35,283 bases of DNA from an uncultured Clostridia bacterium (lineage in GTDB: Bacteria; Bacillota; Clostridia; Oscillospirales; Ruminococcaceae), in assembly GCA_945876755.1 (NCBI GenBank), contig CAMCPM010000019.1, positions 1 to 35,283 of the forward strand. Reading direction: 5' to 3'. Below, piece by piece: positions 14,234 through 24,643 of the stretch (the stretch's first letter is position 1; the number at the start of each line of letters is the position of its first letter). Made by a program: the position numbers and the translations under genes. Below the pieces are notes generated by a model, which did no database searches, had not been told where the DNA came from, and worked only from the letters and a program-made list of their open reading frames with translations.

Positions 14234-16069
14234 ATGTCACTTACAAAGAACCCTAATGTCAACAAGTGGGTTGACGAAATGATTGCACTTACAAAGCCCG
14301 ATAAGGTTGTCTGGATCGATGGCTCAAAGGAACAGCTTGACGCGCTTACAGAAGAGGTTTGCTCTCTTCCCGATGATAGCTGGGATAAAATGTACAAGCT
14401 TAATCAGGATGAGCTTCCCGGCTGTCTCTACCACAGAACACGCGCTAACGACGTTGCCCGTGTAGAAGACAGAACCTTCATCTGCTGCAAAAATAAAGAG
14501 GATGCAGGTCCTACAAACAACTGGTGCGACCCTCAGGAAATGTACGCTAAGCTTACACCGCTTTATGACGGCGTTATGAAGGGCAGAACAATGTACGTTA
14601 TCCCTTACTCCATGGGTCCTATCGGCTCTCCTCTTGCTAAGGTAGGCGTTGAGCTTACAGACTCCATCTATGTTGTACTCAACATGAACATCATGACAAG
14701 AATGGGCAAGGCTGCTTTCGAGAATCTCGGCGACGAGTCCAACGACTTCGTAAGAGGTCTCCACTCCAAGGCTGACGTTGACCCCGAAAAGAGATATATC
14801 GTTCACTTCCCCGAGGACAACACTATCTGGTCCATCAACTCCGCATACGGCGGAAACGTCCTTCTCGGCAAAAAGTGCTTCGCTCTCCGTATCGCTTCCT
14901 ACCAGGGCAAGAACGAAGGCTGGATGGCTGAGCATATGCTTATCCTCGGCGTTAAAAAGCCTGACGGCGATGTTAAGTATATCACTGCTGCATTCCCCTC
15001 TGCCTGCGGCAAAACAAACCTTGCAATGCTCATTCCGCCTGAGGGATACAAGAAGAACGGATATGAAGTATTCACAGTCGGCGACGATATCGCTTGGATG
15101 AAGCAGGGTCCCGACGGCAGACTTTACGCTATCAACCCCGAGAACGGCTTCTTCGGTGTTGCTCCCGGTACAAATGCAAAGTCCAACTACAACGCTCTTG
15201 CTTCCACAAGAAAGAACACCATCTTCACAAACGTTGCTCTTAACAACGATAACAATACTGTTTGGTGGGAAGGTCTCGATAAGAATCCTCCTGTAAACGC
15301 TACAGAATGGAAGGGTGAAAAGGTAAACGGCGTTGAATTTACTTCCGTAATGGGCGCTGACGGCAAGCCCCAGAAGCTTGCTCACCCCAACTCCAGATTT
15401 ACAGCTCCCGCTGAGAACTGTCCCTGCATTTCTCCCGAGTTCAACAATCCTCAGGGCGTGCCTATCTCCGCTATCATCTTCGGCGGCAGACGTGCTTCCA
15501 CAACTCCTCTCGTATATCAGTCCTTTGACTGGACTCACGGCACATATATGGGCTCCGCTGTTTCTTCCGAAACAACTGCAGCTGCAACAGGCGCAGTAGG
15601 CGTACTCCGCCACGATCCTATGGCTATGAAGCCCTTCATCGGCTACAACGTAGGTGACTACTGGGCACACTGGCTCGAAATGGGCGAGAAGCTCGGCGAC
15701 AAGGCTCCTAAGATCTTCAACGTTAACTGGTTCAAGCAGGATGAAAACGGCAACTTCATGTGGCCCGGCTTCGGCGACAACATGAGAGTTCTCGACTGGA
15801 TCATCAAGAGATGCGAAGGCACTATCGACGCTGAAGAAACAGCTATCGGTTATATCCCCAAGAAGGGCGATATCGACGTAACAGGCATCGAGGACGAGAT
15901 CACTCCCGAAGTTATGGACAAGCTTCTTGCAGTTGACAAGGATCTCTGGACAAAGGAAATCGCAGAGATGAGAAGATACTACAAGGAAGACATTGCAGAC
16001 AAGGGCGGACGTATTCCTGACGCTCTCTGGGAGCAGCTTGATGCTCTCGAAGCAAGACTTGCTAAGTAA
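14234..16069 (+). CDS. pckG: GTP-dependent phosphoenolpyruvate carboxykinase
   Basis: Interconverts oxaloacetate + GTP and PEP + CO2 + GDP in the cytosol; in anaerobic rumen or gut Clostridia it often runs in the carboxylating direction on the way to succinate, though direction is not shown here. The 611-residue length and motifs are of the GTP class: P-loop kinase-1a P-S-A-C-G-K-T-N (255-262) with the reactive Cys258, kinase-2 V-G-D-D-I-A-W-M, and N-P-E-N-G-F-F-G-V-A-P-G-T-N. ATG 14234 is chosen because AAAGGAG lies just upstream; the frame is open to 14144, but that point coincides with the predicted transcription start. Codon choice is strongly biased (TCC, CTC, AAG, AGA), suggesting high expression. 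Confidence 0.97.
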   Translation: MSLTKNPNVNKWVDEMIALTKPDKVVWIDGSKEQLDALTEEVCSLPDDSWDKMYKLNQDELPGCLYHRTRANDVARVEDRTFICCKNKEDAGPTNNWCDPQEMYAKLTPLYDGVMKGRTMYVIPYSMGPIGSPLAKVGVELTDSIYVVLNMNIMTRMGKAAFENLGDESNDFVRGLHSKADVDPEKRYIVHFPEDNTIWSINSAYGGNVLLGKKCFALRIASYQGKNEGWMAEHMLILGVKKPDGDVKYITAAFPSACGKTNLAMLIPPEGYKKNGYEVFTVGDDIAWMKQGPDGRLYAINPENGFFGVAPGTNAKSNYNALASTRKNTIFTNVALNNDNNTVWWEGLDKNPPVNATEWKGEKVNGVEFTSVMGADGKPQKLAHPNSRFTAPAENCPCISPEFNNPQGVPISAIIFGGRRASTTPLVYQSFDWTHGTYMGSAVSSETTAAATGAVGVLRHDPMAMKPFIGYNVGDYWAHWLEMGEKLGDKAPKIFNVNWFKQDENGNFMWPGFGDNMRVLDWIIKRCEGTIDAEETAIGYIPKKGDIDVTGIEDEITPEVMDKLLAVDKDLWTKEIAEMRRYYKEDIADKGGRIPDALWEQLDALEARLAK

Positions 16070-16096
16070 TTTTAAATAAAAATGTAAAGAAATATC

Positions 16097-16133
16097 AAAA
16101 CCGGCTTCCGAGCGTATGGAAGCCGGTTTTATT
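16097..16133 (+). terminator. pckG terminator, probably bidirectional with trmO
   Basis: AAAACCGGCTTCC (16097-16109), eight-base loop, GGAAGCCGGTTTT (16118-16130), flanked by A and T runs, so it can serve both pckG and the convergent trmO. Confidence 0.92.
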
Positions 16134-16794
16134 ATTCTATTCCGCAAACGGTAAGAACGCCGCCGTCAACGGTAAAATGCACCTGAAAGTCCGCAAAAGC
16201 CATTGCATAGACACGGTCGGGCGAGTGCTGATACTGGGGACGGGGATCCTGAGAAAGTATTTCGATAAGACCGTTCCGAAGTTCCTCCGGAATTTTCAGC
16301 AGATATTTTTCGGGAAAATCTACAGTTAAAACGCCTTCCTTTTGAGAAAGGGCAAAACCGTCCGAAGCCTCAGGGTGAGAATCGGTATAGGCAAGATACG
16401 GCTTTATATCGTAAACAGGCGTGCCATCCATAATGTCTGCGCCGCTGACCAGAAGCACAGGACCGTCAGGTGTGTGCAGGTCTATTTTTTCAAGCTTGAC
16501 CGATGAAAGCCCAATCGGATTGGGTCTGTACGGCGAACGGGTCGCAAAAACACCCATGCGCGTATTTCCTCCAAGGCGTGGAGGTCTTACTGTAGGCGAC
16601 CACTTTTCCGCAGAAGCTTCGGAAAAGCACCACAGTATCCATAGGTGAGAATATCCCTCAAGTCCACGAAAGGCCTCCGGCACACGGTATTCAGGCTCAA
16701 AAACTATTTCCGAACGCAGCTCCGTAAGTCCGCTTTGTCTCGGTATCCCGAACTTTTCACGAAACGGACTTCTGACATGAGCAATTACTTTCAT
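16132..16794 (-). CDS. trmO: tRNA (m6t6A37) methyltransferase TrmO (TsaA/YaeB family)
   Basis: SAM-dependent N6-methylation of t6A37 in threonine-type tRNAs. The product is 220 residues and carries the family signature G-V-F-A-T-R-S-P-Y-R-P-N-P-I-G-L-S (about residues 82-98), an N-terminal I-A-H-V-R-S-P-F and downstream D-I-K-P-Y-L. Length matches TrmO with its C-terminal domain. The ATG at 16794 lies eight bases beyond the stop of the SDR gene; GGGAG is about 13 bases upstream, a long spacing. Last gene of a three-gene minus-strand operon. The functional name follows the family; no other candidate fits. Confidence 0.88.
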   Translation of the reverse strand: MKVIAHVRSPFREKFGIPRQSGLTELRSEIVFEPEYRVPEAFRGLEGYSHLWILWCFSEASAEKWSPTVRPPRLGGNTRMGVFATRSPYRPNPIGLSSVKLEKIDLHTPDGPVLLVSGADIMDGTPVYDIKPYLAYTDSHPEASDGFALSQKEGVLTVDFPEKYLLKIPEELRNGLIEILSQDPRPQYQHSPDRVYAMAFADFQVHFTVDGGVLTVCGIE

Positions 16795-16802
16795 ATCCGC
16801 AG

Positions 16803-17558
16803 TTATTCTCCCTTTTTGGTCTGAAAATGCCTTGTTACAAAAGCCAGCACCGTATCGGGAACAGGTCTTGAAGCAATAATTGCGGCTTTCATTTTGATGG
16901 TGGGAGTTATCTGAGCTTTCCGTGCAAACATTCCCTCGACAGCATATTCTGCCGCATATCCGCTTGAAACACCACGCAGAGGAAAGCTTACCCCTGCTGT
17001 GCGGTTAAAATCTGTATCGACAGGTCCGGGACAGAAAGAGCCGATATAAACGTGACTTCCTTGATCGCGAAGTTCCTCCCGTATCGCAGCGGTGAGCCGT
17101 ACAACATAATTTTTTGTGGCATAATACGTTGCCATAAGCGGACCCGGCATAAAGCCTGCCGCCGACGCAACATTCAGTATATATCCCTTGTCCCGTGCGG
17201 AAAAGTCCCTCAAAAACAGCTTTGTAAGAATATGCACCGCACTTATATTTACGTCGATCATTTCAAGCTCGCGGTCAAGGTCAGTAACGGTAAATCTGCC
17301 GAACAGACCAAAACCTGCGTTGTTCACAAGAATATCCACTCCGTAAGCGGAAGCTTCCTTATAAAGGCGAATGCATTCCTCACGCTTTGAAATATCGGCG
17401 GCAATAATTTTTACACGTCTTGCGCCAAGCTCATCTCTCAGCGCTTCAAGCTTTTCGGTATTCCTTCCCGAAATAATAAGCCTTATCCCTTTTTTTGCAA
17501 GCACCCGTGCAATATCCTTGCCTATTCCCGAGCTTGCACCTGTAATAAGAGCCGTCAT
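16803..17558 (-). CDS. Short-chain dehydrogenase/reductase (classical SDR)
   Basis: A 251-residue Rossmann-fold NAD(P)-dependent oxidoreductase of unknown substrate. Seen are the nucleotide motif T-G-A-S-S-G-I-G (6-13), N-N-A-G about residue 85, the catalytic Ser in L-N-V-A-S-A-A-G and Y-Y-A-T-K as the Y-x-x-x-K pair. G-R-N-T after the second strand suggests NADP(H) preference. The ATG at 17558 follows AAAGGA at eight bases; the frame is open further upstream but that part overlaps the preceding gene. It begins four bases after the transglutaminase-gene stop, so the two are co-translated. DltE-like and YqjQ-like SDRs look similar; the specific role cannot be fixed. Confidence 0.88.
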   Translation of the reverse strand: MTALITGASSGIGKDIARVLAKKGIRLIISGRNTEKLEALRDELGARRVKIIAADISKREECIRLYKEASAYGVDILVNNAGFGLFGRFTVTDLDRELEMIDVNISAVHILTKLFLRDFSARDKGYILNVASAAGFMPGPLMATYYATKNYVVRLTAAIREELRDQGSHVYIGSFCPGPVDTDFNRTAGVSFPLRGVSSGYAAEYAVEGMFARKAQITPTIKMKAAIIASRPVPDTVLAFVTRHFQTKKGE

Positions 17559-17562
17559 AAGA

Positions 17563-19785
17563 TCATTCCTTTCTTCTTTTCCTGTTTCTTTTCCTAAGTG
17601 CCTTTGCCTGTTCTTTGTAGCAGTTATAGGCTTCCTCAAAAGCGAAATCATCAATTTCCGTCTCGCCGTAGCAAGCGTCTATAAACGGCTTTGTAAGCGG
17701 CTCAAGGGAAATTTCCGTTTTCCCTTCAGTAACTGCTGCAAGCTGTTCCGGAGTCAAAGCCTTGCAGCCTATTCCCGTTTTTGCTTCAAGATTTCTGATA
17801 TGCCTGTTATAAAGCATTATTACGGCTCTTCCGCCGCCTTTATGTTTGACTTTCATTCTGAATATACATTCCATAAACTTAGGTGTTAATATTACTAAAA
17901 GTATAAATATTCCAATACCCAGAACGACAACTACTGCCGTCAGGAAAATCACAATATAATCCGGTTCTCCGTTGTTATCGTCATCAGAACGGTTTCCGCC
18001 GGTAAGGTCTGCGGCGGTAGGCTCGTATATTACCCAGCCTGCGCCGGGAATGTAAACCTCCGGATAAGCATGAGCGTTTTCGGTATTGATAATATAAATT
18101 CCCGAATCTTCACTTCCGGACGGCTGAGGAACAAAGCCCTCCACATATCTGACTGCAAGTCCCGATGCACGGGCAAGAAGCGTATACGCCGTTGCAAAGT
18201 CGGAACAGGTTCCCGTCCTGCTTTCAAAAATAAAATATTCGGGCGTGTCAAGCTCTTCGGGGACCTCATAGGCAAGACTGTAAATATATTTCCCACTTTG
18301 GAAGTAATCCTCGATAGCCTGCGCTTTTTGATAATCATACTCCAGACCTGCGGTAATTTCGTCCGCAAGAGCCTGAATTTCGGGGGATACCTCAGTTACA
18401 GTATCTTCGCGGTATTCCTCTGCTTTGCGCTGTTCCCCGGCAAATTCATCAATAACTTTAAATTCATCGCTTTTTGTGTCAAACTGCCACAAAATTCTGT
18501 AAAGAAAATGCCTGTAATCGTCAGAGCTTACATCGCAGAAGCCGCCGTTTATAAGCTGTTCAAGAACGCTTTCGCTGTAATATCTTATAGTATAATCCCC
18601 GTTGGCAGGCAGCGCACGCAAGTTTGTAAATATCTCGCCCGAATCGGTTCGCGCACTGTATTCTGCACCGGTGTTCACAAGGCTTGCTTCTGTGGCTCTC
18701 AGCGGAGCAAGCACATACACCGCAGGATAATCACGGGCATAAACTATGCTGAAGCTTTCCTTTTCTGTTATTTCAGAAAGCTTCTCCGCCTGCGGATAAA
18801 ATTCAAGAAATGAGCTGTCATACTCAGCTGCCTTTTCTACCGCTTCCGCAAGCTTTTCATAGCTTAGCAGGGGGCGCTGTTCCTGCCAGTATTTTGTTCC
18901 CTGCACATCGTCCAGCTGAACCGTCCAGCACCTTTTTTCGCTGTCGTAATGGTCAAAAACCTGCGCTTTCATATACACAGGGTCTGCGGTACTGATAATG
19001 TAAAGCAGTCTGCTTTCGCCCTTCAGATACTCATCTGCATTGCCCGAACTGCTTCTGTATACTCCACGATAGGAGGTCTCGCCTGTTCCGCCGAACTGAA
19101 AACGGTTTGCAAACTCTTCAAAGCGGTCGAAATACGGAGTGACCGACGGCTTCGGCACAAGCAGCGCAAGAAGTACCGCCGCTGCGGCAAAATCGGTATA
19201 AACCGTAAGCGCCGAACCGCCCGAAGCTTTCGCTCCCTTTAATATATTTTTTCTTCCGTCGGTTATAAAAGCTGTCAGATTCAGCGCAGCCATAACAGCT
19301 GCATAAGCGTACGGCGGATTGACCGCTGTTTTTACCGCGATCGCAAAGGGTATCAGCGACACCAGTACAAGCATCAGCGAACGGTAAATAATCCGTGTGA
19401 AATAGTAGACAGCAGAGGTAAGGAAAAATCCCAAAAGCAGAGTCAGCGCAAGCAGGAAAACCTCTCTTGTTTCTTCAGCCTGAGCGCCCGAGAAAAACCA
19501 TATAACAAACGGACGGGCATTTTCTCCGCCTAACAGGGCACCCGGTATAAAGCCTGCCATGATAAGCAGCGCAAGGTAAACCAAGCCGCCGAGCTTTTTA
19601 GTCCGCAGATAATCGAAAAGAAAAACAAGTCCTGCCGACATTGCAGCCGCAAGCAGCGTAAAGCCGTTAAACGGACTTTCCGTGTAAATATATATTACCA
19701 AAGACATCGAGACTGCGCACATGAGCCATGTCAGAAGCTTTCCGCCGTATTCGGAAAAAGCCTTGCCGAATCTGCTTTCCGTCAA
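17563..19785 (-). CDS. Transglutaminase-like membrane protein (TgpA type)
   Basis: A 740-residue membrane protein: about six hydrophobic segments in residues 18-212, a large extracytoplasmic region (215-605), one further membrane segment (609-635) and a basic cytoplasmic C-terminus (to 740, ending R-N-R-K-R-R-K-E). The transglutaminase-like core has the Cys-His-acid triad: C527 in G-T-C-S-D-F-A, H572 in N-A-H-A-Y-P-E-V-Y and E588 in Y-E-P-T (Asp is more common). This layout matches TgpA/YebA proteins, usually with MoxR and DUF58 partners, which are absent here. Start is TTG 19785 behind GGGAGGG at nine bases. The gene has its own consensus promoter and heads an operon with the SDR and trmO. 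Physiological substrate unknown. Confidence 0.87.
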   Translation of the reverse strand: MTESRFGKAFSEYGGKLLTWLMCAVSMSLVIYIYTESPFNGFTLLAAAMSAGLVFLFDYLRTKKLGGLVYLALLIMAGFIPGALLGGENARPFVIWFFSGAQAEETREVFLLALTLLLGFFLTSAVYYFTRIIYRSLMLVLVSLIPFAIAVKTAVNPPYAYAAVMAALNLTAFITDGRKNILKGAKASGGSALTVYTDFAAAAVLLALLVPKPSVTPYFDRFEEFANRFQFGGTGETSYRGVYRSSSGNADEYLKGESRLLYIISTADPVYMKAQVFDHYDSEKRCWTVQLDDVQGTKYWQEQRPLLSYEKLAEAVEKAAEYDSSFLEFYPQAEKLSEITEKESFSIVYARDYPAVYVLAPLRATEASLVNTGAEYSARTDSGEIFTNLRALPANGDYTIRYYSESVLEQLINGGFCDVSSDDYRHFLYRILWQFDTKSDEFKVIDEFAGEQRKAEEYREDTVTEVSPEIQALADEITAGLEYDYQKAQAIEDYFQSGKYIYSLAYEVPEELDTPEYFIFESRTGTCSDFATAYTLLARASGLAVRYVEGFVPQPSGSEDSGIYIINTENAHAYPEVYIPGAGWVIYEPTAADLTGGNRSDDDNNGEPDYIVIFLTAVVVVLGIGIFILLVILTPKFMECIFRMKVKHKGGGRAVIMLYNRHIRNLEAKTGIGCKALTPEQLAAVTEGKTEISLEPLTKPFIDACYGETEIDDFAFEEAYNCYKEQAKALRKRNRKRRKE

Positions 19786-19832
19786 ACTTGTTCACCCTCC
19801 CGTTCGTGAATGTAAAGCTCCAATCAAGCCAA

Positions 19833-19861
19833 AGTATACCACAATAAGCAGGGTTTGTCAA
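19833..19861 (-). promoter_or_regulatory. Promoter of the transglutaminase-SDR-trmO operon
   Basis: TTGACA (19861-19856), 17-base spacer, TATACT (19838-19833) with TGG directly before it (extended -10). Confidence 0.88.
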
Positions 19862-19901
19862 TTGCAGTCCGGATATACGCACACATAGCAATTTTGATTG
19901 C

Positions 19902-19943
19902 AAAAAAACACCGGAACCCAATTATTGAGTTCCAGTGTTTTTT
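19902..19943 (-). terminator. groEL terminator
   Basis: On the minus strand AAAAAACACTGGAACTC, loop AATAATT, GGGTTCCGGTGTTTTTTT gives a stem of about 15 bp with G-U pairs and a seven-T tail. An A run on the other side makes it potentially bidirectional. Confidence 0.9.
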
Positions 19944-19955
19944 ATTTATGCTGTT

Positions 19956-19990
19956 TAATTACGAATTACGCATTAAGCATTCCGCATTAA
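19956..19990. repeat. Short degenerate repeats at the groEL 3' end
   Basis: ATTACG occurs at 19958-19963 and 19965-19970, and GCATTAA at 19970-19976 and 19984-19990 with GCATTCC between. A simple-sequence cluster between the groEL stop and its terminator. Confidence 0.4.
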
Positions 19991-21628
<1,638 letters not shown>

Positions 21629-21650
21629 TTATAATAGTATTGATGTAAGC

Positions 21651-21968
<318 letters not shown>

Positions 21969-22025
21969 TTAAACTTAATAAATTCGGGGTACAGTGCAGA
22001 TTTTAGCACTTTAAGTCCGAATGTG

Positions 22026-22052
22026 TTAGCACTCTTTCTTTTTGAGTGCTAA
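22026..22052. promoter_or_regulatory. CIRCE operator (HrcA binding site)
   Basis: TTAGCACTC, nine bases, GAGTGCTAA: the exact CIRCE consensus, placed at the predicted groES transcription start. HrcA repression under non-stress conditions is expected; hrcA itself is not in the window. Confidence 0.98.
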
Positions 22053-22080
22053 TTATATTTTACCAACATTTTTTCAGAAA
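22052..22080 (-). promoter_or_regulatory. groESL promoter
   Basis: TATAAT (22057-22052) directly abuts CIRCE. Seventeen bases upstream is TTTCTG (22080-22075), a weak -35; TTGATT lies a little further upstream but at 21 bases. Confidence 0.7.
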
Positions 22081-22161
22081 TCAAGTGTTTTCACAATATT
22101 TTCAATTATTTTGGCATATTGTACAAACCGAAATATATTTTTTAATTGTGATTTTACATAT

Positions 22162-22189
22162 TTGTCTAATAAATTGGCTAATATATAAT
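22162..22189 (+). promoter_or_regulatory. Candidate distal promoter of the regulator-kinase-htrA operon
   Basis: TTGTCT (22162-22167), 16-base spacer, TATAAT (22184-22189). The DNA is very AT-rich, so a chance match is possible. From 22081 to 22494 I see no gene. Confidence 0.4.
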
Positions 22190-22309
22190 GATATTCCATA
22201 TAAGGCATGACACATTACAAAAATGAACTTTTTATTTTTTATTTTTAATCATAAAAGAAATATTTTGTTAAATTTACAAATAAGACATTATTTAGAAATT
22301 AAATATTCA

Positions 22310-22337
22310 TTTATTAAAGTCCATGTTTTGGTATAAT
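22310..22337 (+). promoter_or_regulatory. Candidate proximal promoter of the regulator-kinase-htrA operon
   Basis: TATAAT (22332-22337) preceded by TGG, an extended -10, with weak TTTATT (22310-22315) at 16 bases. The leader would be about 150 bases. Confidence 0.6.
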
Positions 22338-22494
22338 TTAAACGTCTAATTATATAAAAATATTTGCTGTTGTCTTATGCTGAATGACGCAGAATAAGTT
22401 TCAGTATCACACTTCACCTCGTTCTGCTGCTCTTACGGCATAGTCTGCAAAACCGACAAGCGCACGGAACGGCATTTTGAAAGGATGGTCTAAT

Positions 22495-23199
22495 ATGTCA
22501 CTCGGAAAAGTTTTAGTAGTTGACGACGACAATAATATCTGCGAACTCCTCAAGCTTTACCTCGAAAAGGAAGGCTATGGAGTTATCATCTCCCACGACG
22601 GCGATGAGGCTGTTGTTAAATTCAACGCCCTCAAACCCGATATTGTGCTTCTCGATATCATGCTCCCCGAGCTGGACGGCTGGCAGGTATGCCGCGAGAT
22701 CCGCAAAAAATCTAATGTGCCTATCATCATGATCACCGCTAAGAGCGAGACCTTCGATAAGGTTCTTGGTCTTGAACTCGGCGCTGACGACTACATCGTA
22801 AAGCCTTTCGATACAAAGGAAGTTATCGCAAGGATCAAGGCGGTTTCACGCCGTATCGGTCAGACAAATTCCGAGTCCGAGGTCAAGGAAGTCCGCTATG
22901 ACAAGCTTGTTGTAAATATGACAAGATACGAGCTTCGCGTTGACGGCAAGGTAATGGATACTCCTCCCAAGGAGCTGGAGCTTCTTTTCTACCTCGCTTC
23001 AAACCCCAACAGAGTTTATACCCGTGACCAGCTTCTTGACGAGGTATGGGGCTTTGAGTATTACGGCGACTCCAGAACTATCGACGTCCACATCAAGCGT
23101 CTCCGTGAAAAGCTTGAGGGTGTTTCGGAAAAATGGGCGCTCAAAACAGTATGGGGCGTAGGCTACAAGTTTGAAGCTGAAGAGGACGCTAATGCGTAA
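22495..23199 (+). CDS. OmpR/PhoB-family response regulator
   Basis: A 234-residue two-domain transcription factor. Receiver domain (1-120): acidic pocket D10-D12, phosphoacceptor D54 in V-L-L-D-I-M-L-P, conserved T/A and K-P-F near residue 103. A winged-helix DNA-binding domain follows (about 130-232), with E-L-E-L-L-F-Y-L and D-Q-L-L-D-E-V-W-G then R-T-I-D-V-H-I-K-R-L-R-E-K-L. AAAGGA lies nine bases before ATG 22495. It overlaps the kinase gene by eight bases. With a downstream htrA gene the set resembles the CssRS-HtrA or CiaRH-HtrA secretion-stress systems, an inference from context. Confidence 0.95.
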   Translation: MSLGKVLVVDDDNNICELLKLYLEKEGYGVIISHDGDEAVVKFNALKPDIVLLDIMLPELDGWQVCREIRKKSNVPIIMITAKSETFDKVLGLELGADDYIVKPFDTKEVIARIKAVSRRIGQTNSESEVKEVRYDKLVVNMTRYELRVDGKVMDTPPKELELLFYLASNPNRVYTRDQLLDEVWGFEYYGDSRTIDVHIKRLREKLEGVSEKWALKTVWGVGYKFEAEEDANA

Positions 23200-24616
23200 A
23201 AGCGTTTTTACCGAGTTCTTTTGTCTGTGTGCTGCGGTGTTCTCAACAGCGGTAATATGCATAGGCGCAGTTCTTCTGGTCGTTTCCTGCGAAAATTACA
23301 AGGTTGACAAGTTCGATTACCTTTCAAGAAGATCGGGTATGCTGCTTGACGCAACCTTTTCATCGGTAGAAAAAAACGGCAGGGTCGATACGGAAGATCT
23401 GAAAAATATTTACGGCTCGATGTCGGAATACATCGGTTCGGATATTACACTTATTGATTCAGACGGCGTTGCTTTGGTATGTTCCGAGGCATCGCCGTGT
23501 TCGCATACAGGCAAAAAAATCGAAAAACCGACACTTGACCGAATTACGGAGAACGGTCTGTACGAGCTTAGCAGTCTTGACGGTTTTTATGACAGCGATT
23601 ACTTTATCTATTCGCAGAAAATAAACCTTAACGGTCAAAAATACTATATACTTGCAAAGATAAAGGTCAACAAACTGCCCGAATATATGCTCGGGATCAC
23701 TGTTACACTGATAATTACCGCGGCAGTAATAATGTCGATAGCGTTGATAATAGTGTATACTTCGACCAAACGGCTGCTTACTCCAATCAGAGAAATGACT
23801 ATGGCGGCAAGACGGTTCGGCGAAGGCGATTTTTCCCGGAAGCTTCATATTTCAGATGAGAATGAGCTGGGCTTTCTTGCAAATTCCCTTAATGAGATGG
23901 CTGCCTCTCTTGAAGAGATAGAAGAGACGCGAAAAAGCTTCATTTCAAACGTTTCCCACGAATTGAAAACGCCTATGACCACTATCGGCGGTTTTATAGA
24001 CGGTATTCTTGACGGCACTATCCCAGAAGAGCAGCACCACCATTACCTGAAGATTGTCTCAAAGGAAGTAAACCGCCTTGCAAGACTTGTCCGTTCCATG
24101 CTCAATATTTCAAAGTACGAAGCTGGCGAGCTTAAACTTTCCACCGAGGATTTCGATATACTGCCGTATATAGTCCAGACCCTTATGAGCTTTGAAAAAC
24201 GTATTGAGGAAAAGAATATTGACATTCAAGGACTTGACACCGACGCATTCCGTGTAAACGCCGACCCCGACCTTATCCAGCAGGTCATTTACAATCTGAT
24301 TGAAAATGCAGTAAAATTTGTTAATACAGACGGTTATATCAGATTTGCATTCTACGAAGAGGAAAACGGTATGCGCAGCGTTTCTATAAGAAACAGCGGA
24401 GACGGACTAAACGAAAAGGAAATTTCCAAAGTTTTCGAGCGATTCTATAAAACAGACGAGTCAAGAGGAATAGACCCGGGCGGAGTCGGTCTCGGACTTT
24501 CCATCGTCAGCTCAATAATGAAGCTGCATGACGGAAAAATTGTGGTTACAAGCGAACCGAAACAGTATGCGGAATTTACATTCAGCCTGAAAAAGGCTCT
24601 GGGCGACCGCAGGTAA
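23192..24616 (+). CDS. Membrane sensor histidine kinase, partner of the upstream regulator
   Basis: A 474-residue kinase: membrane segment 1 (about 12-33), extracytoplasmic sensor (34-166), membrane segment 2 (167-190), HAMP (about 191-243), HisKA with phosphoacceptor H256 in V-S-H-E-L-K-T-P, and HATPase_c with N box N-L-I-E-N-A-V-K-F, D-x-G-like N-S-G-D-G (401-405) and G-V-G-L-G-L-S-I-V (431-439). The sensor has three cysteines (34, 98 and 103). ATG 23192 follows GAGG and overlaps the regulator gene; an upstream TTG in frame lies inside the regulator gene and is unlikely. The signal may be misfolded secreted protein, inferred from the neighbouring htrA. Confidence 0.94.
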   Translation: MRKSVFTEFFCLCAAVFSTAVICIGAVLLVVSCENYKVDKFDYLSRRSGMLLDATFSSVEKNGRVDTEDLKNIYGSMSEYIGSDITLIDSDGVALVCSEASPCSHTGKKIEKPTLDRITENGLYELSSLDGFYDSDYFIYSQKINLNGQKYYILAKIKVNKLPEYMLGITVTLIITAAVIMSIALIIVYTSTKRLLTPIREMTMAARRFGEGDFSRKLHISDENELGFLANSLNEMAASLEEIEETRKSFISNVSHELKTPMTTIGGFIDGILDGTIPEEQHHHYLKIVSKEVNRLARLVRSMLNISKYEAGELKLSTEDFDILPYIVQTLMSFEKRIEEKNIDIQGLDTDAFRVNADPDLIQQVIYNLIENAVKFVNTDGYIRFAFYEEENGMRSVSIRNSGDGLNEKEISKVFERFYKTDESRGIDPGGVGLGLSIVSSIMKLHDGKIVVTSEPKQYAEFTFSLKKALGDRR

Positions 24617-24643
24617 ATCAACCACCATAAACGGAGGATCTTA

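Noticed and set aside
14324-16147. 607-codon open frame antisense to pckG
   Set aside because: A shadow created by strong codon bias of pckG; it has no ribosome site, the translation has no recognisable domain and the sense gene is beyond doubt.
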